Part shown: positions 24,176 to 33,079 of the stretch, piece by piece | Position numbering within the stretch: position 1 is the stretch's first letter | Layout of the letters: each line of letters begins with the position of its first letter | NCBI GenBank assembly: GCA_003222975.1 | Contig: QHXN01000073.1 | Location: forward strand, 1-41,145 | DNA length: 41,145 nucleotides | Origin: Acidobacteriota bacterium | GTDB lineage: Bacteria; Acidobacteriota; Blastocatellia; Pyrinomonadales; Pyrinomonadaceae | Direction of reading: 5' to 3' | Made by a program: the position numbers and the translations under genes | The notes under the pieces: model-generated | The model's input: the letters and a program-made list of their open reading frames with translations, nothing else | What the model was told of the DNA's origin: nothing | The model's database searches: none

Positions 24176-25489
24176 CTACCAGCAGATGCCCTGATACGAG
24201 CCGTCCGTCTTCCTGTCGTCGAACAACCGCACCAGATCAATCAACACCTGATCGCCGCGCAACTCCGATTCGATCTGGCGAAACTCCTCGGCCTTGTTGC
24301 CGACGATCAAGACCTCGGCGTCGTCCAGAACCTCTCTGATGCTCTCGCGCATGAGCTGCGAGATGTGCGGAATCTCGCGCTCGATGTACTCCTTGTTCGC
24401 GCCGAACAGGCGGGCCAGCGAAACGTCGCGGTCGTAAATCCCGATCTTCATCCCCTTGCCGATGAGCGTCTCGATCAGTGTGACCGTGGGCGACTCGCGC
24501 AGGTCGTCCGTCCCGGCCTTGAAGCTGAGGCCGAGCAACCCGATGCGCTTCTTTCCCGTCCGCAGAACCATCTCGACGGCGCGCTCGACCTGCAAGCGGT
24601 TGCTTTGCAGGACAGCCGACAAGACCGGCACGTCCACGTCCAGCTCCTTCGCCTTGTAAGTGACCGCGCGCAAGTCCTTCGGCAGGCACGAGCCGCCGAA
24701 AGCGAAGCCGGGCTTGAGGTAGTACGGCGAGAGGTTGAGCTTCGTGTCGCGGCAGAAGGCGTCCATCACTTCGTGGCTGTCAATGCCGAGTCCCTTGCAG
24801 ATGTTGCCGATCTCGTTCGCGAAACTGACCTTGAGCGCGTGGAAACAGTTGCAGGTATATTTCACCATCTCCGCGGCCTTGACGGCGACGACGAGAACCG
24901 GCGCGTCAACGCCAGCGTAGAGTCGGCGCACGACAGCCGCCACGTCCTCGTCGTCCGCGCCGATGAGCGTGAAGGGCGGCGAGTAGAAATCTTTCAGCGA
25001 CGTGCCTTCGCGCAGGAACTCCGGGTTAATGCAGACGCCGAAGTCGCGCCCCGCCTTCTTGCCCGAATAAACTTCGAGCGTCGGCACGACGACCGTCTCG
25101 ATAGTTCCGGGCAGCATGGTGCTGCGGATGACGACCGTGTGCCGCTCGCGCTTGCGTTCCAGCGCGCCGCCGATCTCCTGGCACACGCGCTTGACGTAAG
25201 CGAGATCGAGGCTGCCGTTCGAGTTGCTCGGCGTGCCGACGCAGATCAGAGAGATTTCCGAAGCCTCGACCGCTTCCGCCGAGTCGGTCGTGGCGCGCAA
25301 CTTCCCTCCGGCGACCATCTCGCCGATCAATTCTCCGACCCCGGCTTCGACAATCGGGCTTTTGCCGCCGTTGATAATGTCAACCTTCGTCTGGTTGACA
25401 TCCACGCCCAAGACCTCGTGCCCTTCCCTCGCGAAGCACGCAGCCGAAACGCAACCCACATAGCCCAAGCCGAAAACGCTTAACCTCAT
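24176..25489 (-). CDS. algD: GDP-mannose 6-dehydrogenase (AlgD-like)
   Basis: The 437-residue protein is a nucleotide-sugar 6-dehydrogenase whose motifs fit the GDP-mannose branch (AlgD), which makes GDP-mannuronate with NAD+. It has the Rossmann start RLSVFGLGYVGCVSAACFAR, ICVGTPSNSNGSLDL and RHTVVIRSTMLPGTIE. NPEFLREGTSLKDF and AEMVKYTCNCFHALKVSFAN follow, then the catalytic-cysteine motif FAFGGSCLPKDLRA, LLGLSFKAGTDDLRESP and ANKEYIE. It ends GICW, as AlgD of Pseudomonas does. A UDP-glucose dehydrogenase is the alternative, but these stretches are closer to AlgD. ATG 25489 has AGGGGG 7 bases upstream; a GTG two codons earlier is possible. The gene implies that the polymer contains mannuronic acid or a derivative. 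Confidence 0.85.
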   Translation of the reverse strand: MRLSVFGLGYVGCVSAACFAREGHEVLGVDVNQTKVDIINGGKSPIVEAGVGELIGEMVAGGKLRATTDSAEAVEASEISLICVGTPSNSNGSLDLAYVKRVCQEIGGALERKRERHTVVIRSTMLPGTIETVVVPTLEVYSGKKAGRDFGVCINPEFLREGTSLKDFYSPPFTLIGADDEDVAAVVRRLYAGVDAPVLVVAVKAAEMVKYTCNCFHALKVSFANEIGNICKGLGIDSHEVMDAFCRDTKLNLSPYYLKPGFAFGGSCLPKDLRAVTYKAKELDVDVPVLSAVLQSNRLQVERAVEMVLRTGKKRIGLLGLSFKAGTDDLRESPTVTLIETLIGKGMKIGIYDRDVSLARLFGANKEYIEREIPHISQLMRESIREVLDDAEVLIVGNKAEEFRQIESELRGDQVLIDLVRLFDDRKTDGSYQGICW

Positions 25490-25584
25490 CCGCACCCCCT
25501 AGACTTCACGACCCGTCGTAATCAGTTCACGCGCCGGAAACATGGATGACTCGCGGCCCGACGCCTTTGAGAAACTATCCGAGA

Positions 25585-26406
25585 CTAACCCTGGCCCAAG
25601 AGTGACTTCCTGGCCTTCAAGTAGTACCTGCCGCCCAGAGCCTTTGTGACCTTCTTTGCGTTCCACAGGAGCAGTTGTTTTAGACGCGGCGCGACGCGCC
25701 CGGCGGCTATCGCGGCGACAGCCTCAGCCGTCGTGCTTCGGCGTATCGTGTAGCGACCGAGCACCATGCAGCCGTCAACGCTGCGACCCGCGCTCGTCGG
25801 CTCCGAGGTGAAAAGCATTTCGATCCCCGCACGGGCGGCGGCCTTTGCCACCCTCGCCGAATAAAACCCGCCCGGCACGGAAGCGACTCGCACTCGCTCT
25901 CCCACGATGTCCGAGAGGCGCGCGACCGATTCGGCCCACTCCCGTAACATCTCTTCAGGGCTGCAATGCGACATGCGCTCAGGGTGAGAGGCGGAGTGGC
26001 TGCCGATGACGTGCCCGCGCCGGTGCAGTTCTTTAATCTGCGCGCCGCTCAGGAAGGACGGGGAGCCGACGTAGTTCGCCGTCACGAAGAAGTGGCCGCG
26101 CCATCCGAACTCTTCCAGCATCCCGGCGATGCAGGTGTAAGCGCTGACCCCGCCGTCGTCGAAAGTCAGCAGCCACGGACGGCTCGCGCGTGCGTCTGCT
26201 TGAAGCTCAAAGACTCTGGCGGGGCTTTCCCGCACGGCCCCGGCTATCGCTCGCAGGTGCTTCCTGAATTGGCCTTGCTCCATCTTGTAGAGCGCCGCGT
26301 CCGCGCCGCCGAAGCCACTTTGCTCGTGCGCGCCGCCCTCGACCACGTCGTGATACATGAGTGAGATGACCTTCAACGCCTCTCGTGCCTCGCTCTGCGT
26401 TTCCAT
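25585..26406 (-). CDS. polysaccharide deacetylase (NodB homology)
   Basis: The 273-residue protein has the NodB carbohydrate-esterase-4 core: VISLMYHDVV at the start, WLLTFDDGGVSAY with the catalytic base and metal aspartates (about residues 81-86), and the metal histidines in HVIGSHSASHPERMS (about 137-141). A later RVASVPGGFYSARVAKAAAR matches the loop bearing the substrate arginine or proline. Such enzymes remove N- or O-acetyl groups from polysaccharides. No signal peptide is seen, so it may act on cytoplasmic lipid-linked intermediates or be exported by another route. The start at 26406 overlaps the upstream formyltransferase-like gene by 34 bases; a start inside the domain (26358) would be too short. 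Confidence 0.85.
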   Translation of the reverse strand: METQSEAREALKVISLMYHDVVEGGAHEQSGFGGADAALYKMEQGQFRKHLRAIAGAVRESPARVFELQADARASRPWLLTFDDGGVSAYTCIAGMLEEFGWRGHFFVTANYVGSPSFLSGAQIKELHRRGHVIGSHSASHPERMSHCSPEEMLREWAESVARLSDIVGERVRVASVPGGFYSARVAKAAARAGIEMLFTSEPTSAGRSVDGCMVLGRYTIRRSTTAEAVAAIAAGRVAPRLKQLLLWNAKKVTKALGGRYYLKARKSLLGQG

Positions 26407-27212
26407 TTCAGATAACTCGTCAGCCAGGGCTGGCCCCACGTGAACGACTCTCGCCCCGAAGTGTCCAGGGCTGCGGCTTGCCCTTCGTAAATCTCCCGAA
26501 ACTTCTGTTCAAGCGCTCCCAGATTTTCCAGCACGACGCGGCTCTGAATACGGACGTGCGACTCGCACGCCTCATCGTAGTCATAACTGTAATAGCCGTA
26601 AACGGGGCCTGTGTCCACGCCCCTGTCCACGCGCAGCAAGGTCATGCCGACCTTGTCGTGGTCGCCCGCGGCCAAAGCCCAGAAGCAGCCGTGCGCGTTT
26701 CTGTACTCTGGGCAGATGCCCGGATGCATGACGAGCGTGCCGCGCGCGGGCAGCGAAAAGACGCTCTCTTTGAGCAGCGTCTTGCAGCGCGCCAGCACGA
26801 TGTCCGCCCGGCGCTCGGCTATGAACCGTTCCGCTTCGGGCGAGTTCGGGCTGTGTGTGTAAAGCAGGGGCACGCCCTCGATGTCAGGATAGAGGGCTGA
26901 CAATTCTTTGAGCTTGCTCTCTTCCCACTCTCGGTCTTTGCGCGCGAGGAACAGCTTGTAGTAGAGACGAAATGCCAGCACGTCCAGGAAGCGCACGAAG
27001 CCCACACGCTTTACTTCTCGCCGAATGCGGCGGCCCTTACGTTGTCCGGTCTCGCGCAGCACGACGACGCCTGCCAGTTCGGAAAAAGAGGCCAGCCAGT
27101 TGGCAAGCCCCTGCCGGTCGAGCGTCGCGCCCTCGTGGCAGATGAGGACGGTTCGCATCCTCCCGCGCGAACCCTGGCCGTGCCCGTTGTTGCCTCCCGG
27201 ACTCTCACTCAT
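26373..27212 (-). CDS. formyltransferase-family protein with altered active site
   Basis: The 279-residue protein resembles the N10-formyltetrahydrofolate-dependent formyltransferase fold (MTF, ArnA, and sugar N-formyltransferases of O-antigen loci). The signature region reads TLVMHPGICPEYRNAHGCFW and then GMTLLRVDRGVDTGPVYGYY. The catalytic His and Asp are there. The Asn of the usual N-x-H triad is replaced by Val (VMH). An N-terminal Rossmann part precedes it. Together with the adjacent deacetylase it could formylate an amino sugar of the EPS, but the altered triad leaves activity in doubt. The ATG at 27212 overlaps the stop of the upstream glycosyltransferase as ATGA, so coupling decides the start; ATG 27158 at MRTVLICHEG is an alternative. 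Confidence 0.7.
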   Translation of the reverse strand: MSESPGGNNGHGQGSRGRMRTVLICHEGATLDRQGLANWLASFSELAGVVVLRETGQRKGRRIRREVKRVGFVRFLDVLAFRLYYKLFLARKDREWEESKLKELSALYPDIEGVPLLYTHSPNSPEAERFIAERRADIVLARCKTLLKESVFSLPARGTLVMHPGICPEYRNAHGCFWALAAGDHDKVGMTLLRVDRGVDTGPVYGYYSYDYDEACESHVRIQSRVVLENLGALEQKFREIYEGQAAALDTSGRESFTWGQPWLTSYLKWKRRARHERR

Positions 27213-28471
27213 ACAGCCGTCCGCAACTCCTCTTCGAGCCTGACGCTCGCCCTCTTCTGCTCGCGCAGACGCACGGCACGCTCGCACGCCTCCGCGAACC
27301 GCGCCGCCACGCGCTCCCACCCGAAGTGCTCGCGCACGGTCGCCGCCGCACGCGCGCCTAGTTCCTGAGCGAGTCTCTCGTCCGTCAGGACGTTCAAGAC
27401 GCGCTCGGCGAACGCTTCCGGCGTGTCTGCCAGAAGCAACTCCGCGCCGTCGCCCACGGGCAGACCTTCCGCGCCGATGGTCGTGGAGACGACGGGCTTC
27501 TCCATCGCCATCGCCTCGTAAATCTTCAGGCGCGTGCCGCCGCCGACGCGGATCGGCACGACGTAGGCGGCGGCGCGCTCCATGAACGGGCGCACGTCTT
27601 CGACGCGGCCCGTGACGATGATCGAAGGGTCGCGACGGCTCAGCTCAACGAGGCTCGGATAAGGGTTGCGACCGACGACGGTCAGTGTCACGTCAGGCAA
27701 AGCCTGCCTGATGCGCGGCATGACTTCCGCCGTGAAATAGCGGATCGCGTCTTCGTTCGGCAGCCAGTCCATCGAACCCGTGAAGACGAGGTTGTGAGGC
27801 TCACACTTTTCCGTCCCACGCGGGCGAAAGTAGTCCGTGTCCACGCCCGTCGGCACGTCCGTCACGCTCTCGACTCCGTACTCGCTTTGCATCGTCTCCC
27901 GGTCTTCGCGCGAGACGGCGACGACCATGTCGAAGCGCCGGCAGGCGTCTCGCTCGAAGCCGTGGGTCTTGCGCCATTGGCCGTAGAGGTAAGCTTTCTT
28001 GAGGGGGTTCGTTTGAACTTCGTAATGCCGCCGCCAGATCATCGCCTCGACGTTGTGCTGGAAGAGCACGGTCGCCGCGCGCACTTCCTCCGGCACGTTG
28101 ATGCAGGGCATCAGGAAATCGCAGACGAGCACGTCGAACTCGGCGCGACGCCCGCGCTCCGCGATCTCCCGGCGCATCTCCGCCGACTCGTACTTCTTCA
28201 TGAAGTACGGGAGCGGCGAGAAGAGGTTGAGGGCGAGTTCGGCGTAAAACCCCGCGGAGAATTTCGCGCGCGTGCGATGCGGGACGCGCACGAGTTCGTG
28301 GCAATATTCCTCGGCGCGCTCGCGCGCTTCGCGGTCAGCCGCGCCGTCGTCGAGCGTCAGGTAGGTGATGTGATGCTCGCGCTTGAGCTGCTTGAGCATC
28401 TGGTAGGTGCGAATCTTTCCGCCCTTGTCCACGGGATGAAGCAGTTCGGTTTTGAGCCAGAGTATGCGCAT
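27209..28471 (-). CDS. glycosyltransferase of the PEP-CTERM/EpsH1 group (GT4-like)
   Basis: The 420-residue cytoplasmic enzyme has the two-domain GT-B layout. It begins MRILWLKTELLHPVDKGGKI, typical of the EpsH1-associated sugar transferases (stp1 type). The donor half reads HNLVFTGSMDWLPNEDAIRY, LTVVGRNPYPSLVELSRRD, VTGRVEDVRPFMERAAAYVV and RVGGGTRLKIYEAMAMEKPV. The usual E-x7-E motif has Gly in place of its first Glu, as in related enzymes. It adds one sugar to the lipid-linked repeat; donor and linkage are unknown. The ATG at 28471 gives the standard N-terminus; upstream codons to 28621 read as non-coding and run into the amidotransferase gene. No strong Shine-Dalgarno is seen. Confidence 0.88.
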   Translation of the reverse strand: MRILWLKTELLHPVDKGGKIRTYQMLKQLKREHHITYLTLDDGAADREARERAEEYCHELVRVPHRTRAKFSAGFYAELALNLFSPLPYFMKKYESAEMRREIAERGRRAEFDVLVCDFLMPCINVPEEVRAATVLFQHNVEAMIWRRHYEVQTNPLKKAYLYGQWRKTHGFERDACRRFDMVVAVSREDRETMQSEYGVESVTDVPTGVDTDYFRPRGTEKCEPHNLVFTGSMDWLPNEDAIRYFTAEVMPRIRQALPDVTLTVVGRNPYPSLVELSRRDPSIIVTGRVEDVRPFMERAAAYVVPIRVGGGTRLKIYEAMAMEKPVVSTTIGAEGLPVGDGAELLLADTPEAFAERVLNVLTDERLAQELGARAAATVREHFGWERVAARFAEACERAVRLREQKRASVRLEEELRTAV

Positions 28472-28542
28472 TCGGGTTCGAGTCAGAATCGCTTCGGCGG
28501 CTAAAGTTGAAGGCTCGCGGTCGCCGTCCCTCCGCGTAAACC

Positions 28543-30504
28543 TCAGATCATCAACGCGGACTCCGCCGGGGCGAGTTGCGCCGCGTGCGCCACCTCGCCG
28601 TCTATAAACTGCCGCATCCACATCTCGAAGTTGACGAGCGACCAGAGCCTTTCCGTGTGATCCTCCGCGCCCGACTGATGCCGCCCGACCAGGTCGCGCA
28701 CGAACGTTTGGTCGAAGAGTCCGCGGCCCGTGGCGCGCTCGTCGAGCACGTACTCGTCAATCACGGAGCGGAACGGCCCGCGGAACCAACTGCCGACGGG
28801 CACGGGGAAACCCATCTTGCTCCGCTTCAGGATGGCTTCGGGCAGCACGCCCTTCATGCTCCGCCGCAGGATGTACTTCGTCGTCCAGCCGCGCAGCTTC
28901 AGGCGTTCGGGCAGGCGAGAGGTGAACTCCACGAGCTTGTGATCCAGAAATGGCACGCGGCTCTCGATGGACGCAGCCATGCTCATCTGATCCTGCTTCA
29001 TCAGAAGCTCTTGCAGGTAAGTCTTCGTGTCGGCGTAGAGCAGCTTGTTGAGCAGCGTGCGTGCGTCGGTCGTCTCAAGGTGGCGGCGCACATCAGCGTA
29101 AGGGTCGAGCGCGCCCGTGCGCTCCTGCGCCTCTCCGGTCAGGAGGTCGCGCTGCATCGTGCGACCGAAGACCGCGAAGTTGTCGAAGTAGATGCTCTCG
29201 ATTTGCGGCGACAGGCAGAGGAAGGTGCGCGAAAGCTTCCGTCGGACTTCCGATTTCGACGGCAGGCTCTCGATTCTGGACTGGACGGCGCGGCGCAGAG
29301 AAGCGCCGGCCCACTTGTGGTAGCGTGCGCCGAGCGCGAGGTTGTAGATGGTCTTACGGTAGCGCTCGTATCCGGCGAGCAGCTCGTCGCTGCCCTCGCC
29401 CGTCAACACGACCTTGACGTGTTGCGCCGCGAGGCGCGAGACGAAATAGAGCGCCACGCTCGAAGGGTGCGCGAGCGGCTCGTCTTCGTGCCAGACCAAG
29501 CGGGGAAGCGCCCGGAAAAATTCTTCGGGGGTTATCAGAATCTCGTGGTGGTCAGTCCCAAAGGTGCGCGCGACCAGACGCGCGTACTCAAGCTCGTTAG
29601 CCTCGCGCTCGGCGAAGGCGACGGAGAAAGTTTTGACGGGAGAGCTGACCATCCCGCTCATCACGGCGGCGATGGCTGAGGAGTCTATGCCGCCGGAGAG
29701 GAACATGCCGAGCGGCACATCCGCCATCAGGCGCAGGCGCACGGACGTGCGGAACAACTCAGCCCACTCCTCTATGTACTCGCCGTCAGTCCGCCGCCCG
29801 TGTTCTTCGTCCGCGTCGGGGGCGAAGGTAACGTCCCAGTATTTTTCTATTTGAACCTGACCGTCGCGCCAGAGCAGGGTGTGGCCGGGGAGCAGGCGTT
29901 CGACCCCTCGGAAGAGAGTCCCTTCGCCGGAGGTCGCGTGGTTCGCGAGGTAGTCGGGCAGCGCCTTGAAGTTCACTTCGGGCGCGACGGCGCGCGCTTC
30001 CAGAAGCGCCTTGATTTCGGAGGCGAAGTAGAGCGAGCCGTCGTCGGCGTGGACGTAGTAGAGCGGCTTGACGCCCAGGCGGTCGCGCGCGATGAACAGT
30101 TCGCGCCTCTTCGCATCCCAGATGGCAAAGGCGAACATGCCGCGCAGACGTTCGACGCAGCGCACGCCCTCTTCCTCGTAAAGATGCAGTATGGTCTCCG
30201 TGTCGCAGTGCGTGCGATAGACGTGGCCGCGCGCTTCCAAGGATTCGCGGAAATCCGCGTGATTGTAAATCTCGCCGTTGTAGATGATGTGGAGCGAGCC
30301 GTCCTCGTTGGTCATCGGCTGATGGCCCGCCGCGACATCAACGATGCTCAGACGGCGGTGGCCCAGGCCCACACGCCCGTCAACGAAGACGCCCTCGTCG
30401 TCCGGCCCGCGATGCGTAATCACGTCGCGCATGCGTTCGAGCACGCGCACGTCGAGCTGGCGGCGCGAACGGCTGGACAATGCTATTCCGTTAATCCCAC
30501 ACAT
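28543..30504 (-). CDS. asparagine-synthase-like amidotransferase 1 (EPS-associated)
   Basis: The 653-residue protein has the N-terminal glutaminase (class II, MCGINGIAL with catalytic Cys2 after Met removal, then ITHRGPDDEG and RLSIVDVAAGHQPM). The synthetase domain carries the pyrophosphatase loop FLSGGIDSSAIAAV near residue 255, followed by VVLTGEGSDELLAGYERYRK and later SIESRVPFLDHKLVEFTSRL. Proteins like this recur in PEP-CTERM EPS loci rather than in amino acid operons. WbpS, a known relative, amidates a uronic acid in an O-antigen. Amide formation on a mannuronate-type sugar is therefore plausible here (inference). A second copy of the family lies at 36849-38798. The gene follows the heparinase-like gene by 28 bases. 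Confidence 0.9.
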   Translation of the reverse strand: MCGINGIALSSRSRRQLDVRVLERMRDVITHRGPDDEGVFVDGRVGLGHRRLSIVDVAAGHQPMTNEDGSLHIIYNGEIYNHADFRESLEARGHVYRTHCDTETILHLYEEEGVRCVERLRGMFAFAIWDAKRRELFIARDRLGVKPLYYVHADDGSLYFASEIKALLEARAVAPEVNFKALPDYLANHATSGEGTLFRGVERLLPGHTLLWRDGQVQIEKYWDVTFAPDADEEHGRRTDGEYIEEWAELFRTSVRLRLMADVPLGMFLSGGIDSSAIAAVMSGMVSSPVKTFSVAFAEREANELEYARLVARTFGTDHHEILITPEEFFRALPRLVWHEDEPLAHPSSVALYFVSRLAAQHVKVVLTGEGSDELLAGYERYRKTIYNLALGARYHKWAGASLRRAVQSRIESLPSKSEVRRKLSRTFLCLSPQIESIYFDNFAVFGRTMQRDLLTGEAQERTGALDPYADVRRHLETTDARTLLNKLLYADTKTYLQELLMKQDQMSMAASIESRVPFLDHKLVEFTSRLPERLKLRGWTTKYILRRSMKGVLPEAILKRSKMGFPVPVGSWFRGPFRSVIDEYVLDERATGRGLFDQTFVRDLVGRHQSGAEDHTERLWSLVNFEMWMRQFIDGEVAHAAQLAPAESALMI

Positions 30505-30532
30505 AAGCTAAGAGACAATCGGCCTCAACCCT

Positions 30533-32950
30533 TCAGCGAATCATAGCAGGCGATTGAAGGCTGACGGCAAAGCTTTCCCCGCCGTCCGTCTCCATGCGGA
30601 CACGGTCGCCGTCGCGGCGCGCCACGACGTAACCGAGGCGACGCCCGGCGCGCAGAAGTTCTTGCCCCTCCAACGAAAGTTGACGACCGTTGATAAGCAA
30701 CATCTCTTCGGGCGTGGACGCGCCGGGCGCGAAACGCATCCACGCCCACTCGAAATCGGAGGCGACCGAAGCCGTCTCCACAGGGCCGCCGTCGCCGAGC
30801 AACAACACGTCACGCCTGTCGCCGTCGAGCACTTCAAAAGCCCGTCCGCCCCTCGCCTCAATCTCTTCAACCTGCGTCCGGGGGGCTTGCGCGGGCTTCG
30901 GGAGCATGAAAGTAATGAACTCCTGCGCGCCCGCCGCTTCATTCGAGAAGATGAGGACGGGCGCTGCCGCGCGCTGGCCGTAGCACTCCGAGACCCAGCC
31001 CTGCTCTTTGCGCCACCCGCCCGCCTGACAGAAGGTGAAGAGTTCAAACCCTGCCGCGTCGGACGTGCGCTCGCGCACGCAGACGCCGCCGCGGCCCCGT
31101 TCGATTGCCGGATCAGTTTCAGGCGCGAAGTGAAAATATAGGTCGTAACGGTGCGCGCCCGCGGTCTCCACGCGGTCGCGCACGACCCAGTAATCGCCTT
31201 TGAGGAAAAGGACGCCGCGCGTGTGCCCGGCGGGCGAAGAGAGCCGCGCGTAACCGTCCTGACTGCCCGCGAAGAAGTCGAAGCGCGCGTGGCTCGTCCA
31301 GTCGTGGGCGGCGGCTCGCGCCGCGCTCCTCCAACTGAACGGGCCGCCGGGCGCGGACGACGATTCGTTGTCAATCGTGAGCGTGTTGTGCGCGGCGGAG
31401 CGGCGGAAGAGGTCGCGCATCTCTTGAGAGCCGGTGTAGGTGTACGTGCCCGGATCAACGAGCATCGTGCGCCCGCGCGCCGCCAGGTCGAAAGCCAGCG
31501 CGTCGGCGTGTGCGTGGCCGCCGTCGAAGACGCCGTGCGGCCCGCAGTCAATCAAGAGATAGTTGGCGTCGCGCGTCCAGCCGTCGCGCATGACGTAGAA
31601 GCCGCCGCTCTCGAAAGCGCGCGAGGTGTCGGCGGGCGCGCCCGCTTCGAGATTATCGAGGGCACGCAGGCCGCGGCCTCCGAGCAGCCAGAGCGTCTCC
31701 TCCGCCGCCTCTTCGGCGACGAACTTGTAATCCCCGCGCGCGAAGAGGGCCGCGCCCGTCGAGAGCGCGGCGCGAAAATCGTTCGGCGCACGTTCTTCGA
31801 GCGCGGCGAGGCGGCCCCCGTCGTCGTCGCCGAAGAGGGGCGTCGTGCCGTCCGGCCTGGTGATGTACATCAAGTGGTCGAGCAGCAGCAGGAGTTTCTC
31901 TCGAACCTTGTCAGCCAAGTCTCCGCCGTTCGCTTGGTCGAGGACGTAGAGGTGCGTGTAGAAGTCCGTCGTGTAGCGATGATAGTAGCTCGACTGCTCG
32001 AAATAGACCCCGTCGGGCCGGACGTGGCGTTCAAGCTCCGCGAGGAGTATGCGCGCGCCCGTCTCGCGCCAGCGTGACGCGCGCCGGAATTCGGGCAGCA
32101 TCGTCCCCAGGTAAAAGAGGCCGAGCGCTTCGCCCGTCAGATGTGTGTTCGGGCTGAAGTAGGTCGAGAGGTAGGTCTCCAGGTGGCGTGCGTGGAGGTG
32201 TAGAAACTTGAGCGCGCGCAGGAAGAGGTGCGGCGTGAGGTGCTCCGAGTCTCGGAAAAAATAGAGCGCCCACAGCCAGGAGATGGCGCGCAGCGAGACT
32301 TCGAGGCTGCTCGACCAGTTGATGCCGAGCTTCGGCGGGTTCTGCTCCATCCAACTCGTCAGGTGCTCGGCGAACGTCCGCGCGTAAAGCTCATCACCTG
32401 TGTGCCAGTAGGCCCTGCCGAGCGTGGCGAAATACTGTTGGCGGTTCAGCTCCCAGACGATCTTTTTGTCGCCCGCCACGCCCGCGTCCAGGTAGTTGAT
32501 GCGGCTCCAATGGCGCAGCGGCGCACGCTTGCCCGACACGGGTTCGAGGTGCCAGTCAACGGGGCTGCCGAAGGAGAGGCCGCGCAGGCCGAGCAGGTCG
32601 AAGCGCCCTTCCGTGATGCGGCGCGCGCGCTCAATCACAGACGTTCGGGCGGGCGCGCCCCACCTGCCGCGCAACTCCCTGCGAGTCTCGCCCTGATCTC
32701 CGAAGGCGGCGAAGAATTGCGGCTCGGAGCGCGCGCGGAAGTGTGACAACAGTCCTTCCGCGGATAAAGGCTCGCCGCCGAGTCGCATCGAGTCGAGCAG
32801 CTTGAAGAAGTCTGAGTCGCGTGGGAGGCGGGCTTGAGTTGAAAGCCCGCAACGCTCCGTGCCGGCGGCGAGCGCCTGCGCGGAACGCACACGCAACTCG
32901 TCCAGGCTGCGTCCCCTCAGCTTCTTTAATTTCCCCAAAGACTCGATCAT
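30533..32950 (-). CDS. heparinase II/III-like (alginate-lyase-type) protein
   Basis: The 805-residue protein has the two-part architecture of the heparinase II/III family. There is an N-terminal alpha/alpha toroid (about 70-440) with NINWSS-like helices and the loop TYFSPNTHLTGEALGLFYLG near residues 262-280. The C-terminal beta-sandwich begins with GGFYVMRDGW, the conserved DGGHAHADALAFDLAARG near 477-494, and DPGTYTYTGS. Asn and His in SPNTHL, Tyr residues in YYHRYTTDFYTHL and His in GHAHAD are candidate catalytic residues. Such enzymes cleave uronic-acid polymers by beta-elimination and are standard in EPS loci, where they trim or release chains. No signal peptide is obvious, which is odd for a lyase acting on export products. 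The start at 32950 follows a 129-base gap with a palindromic element. Confidence 0.88.
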   Translation of the reverse strand: MIESLGKLKKLRGRSLDELRVRSAQALAAGTERCGLSTQARLPRDSDFFKLLDSMRLGGEPLSAEGLLSHFRARSEPQFFAAFGDQGETRRELRGRWGAPARTSVIERARRITEGRFDLLGLRGLSFGSPVDWHLEPVSGKRAPLRHWSRINYLDAGVAGDKKIVWELNRQQYFATLGRAYWHTGDELYARTFAEHLTSWMEQNPPKLGINWSSSLEVSLRAISWLWALYFFRDSEHLTPHLFLRALKFLHLHARHLETYLSTYFSPNTHLTGEALGLFYLGTMLPEFRRASRWRETGARILLAELERHVRPDGVYFEQSSYYHRYTTDFYTHLYVLDQANGGDLADKVREKLLLLLDHLMYITRPDGTTPLFGDDDGGRLAALEERAPNDFRAALSTGAALFARGDYKFVAEEAAEETLWLLGGRGLRALDNLEAGAPADTSRAFESGGFYVMRDGWTRDANYLLIDCGPHGVFDGGHAHADALAFDLAARGRTMLVDPGTYTYTGSQEMRDLFRRSAAHNTLTIDNESSSAPGGPFSWRSAARAAAHDWTSHARFDFFAGSQDGYARLSSPAGHTRGVLFLKGDYWVVRDRVETAGAHRYDLYFHFAPETDPAIERGRGGVCVRERTSDAAGFELFTFCQAGGWRKEQGWVSECYGQRAAAPVLIFSNEAAGAQEFITFMLPKPAQAPRTQVEEIEARGGRAFEVLDGDRRDVLLLGDGGPVETASVASDFEWAWMRFAPGASTPEEMLLINGRQLSLEGQELLRAGRRLGYVVARRDGDRVRMETDGGESFAVSLQSPAMIR

Positions 32951-32973
32951 CGCCTGCTCGACACCCGAAAGCC

Positions 32974-33034
32974 TGTTTAGAGTTCACGCTTGCGGCGTGT
33001 CTGACGAAGCAGCCTGAAGGCCGCAACTCTGAAC
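32974..33034. repeat. bipartite palindromic element (two hairpins inside an outer inverted repeat)
   Basis: On the minus strand the order is GTTCAGAGTT, hairpin GCGGCCT-TC-AGGCTGC, spacer TTCGTCAGA, hairpin CACGC-cgcaa-GCGTG, then AACTCTAAAC, which pairs with the first part. The fold resembles a three-way junction and suggests a REP- or MITE-like mobile repeat. It lies between a glycosyltransferase gene and the heparinase-like gene and has no U-run. Confidence 0.6.
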
Positions 33035-33079
33035 ACCCACCCGACTCATTTAGCCCACTATAAACGTCCGACCTATGTT

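Noticed and set aside
32974..33034. Palindromic element as an intrinsic terminator
   Set aside because: No U-run follows on either strand and the stem is composite, so a repeat element is more likely.
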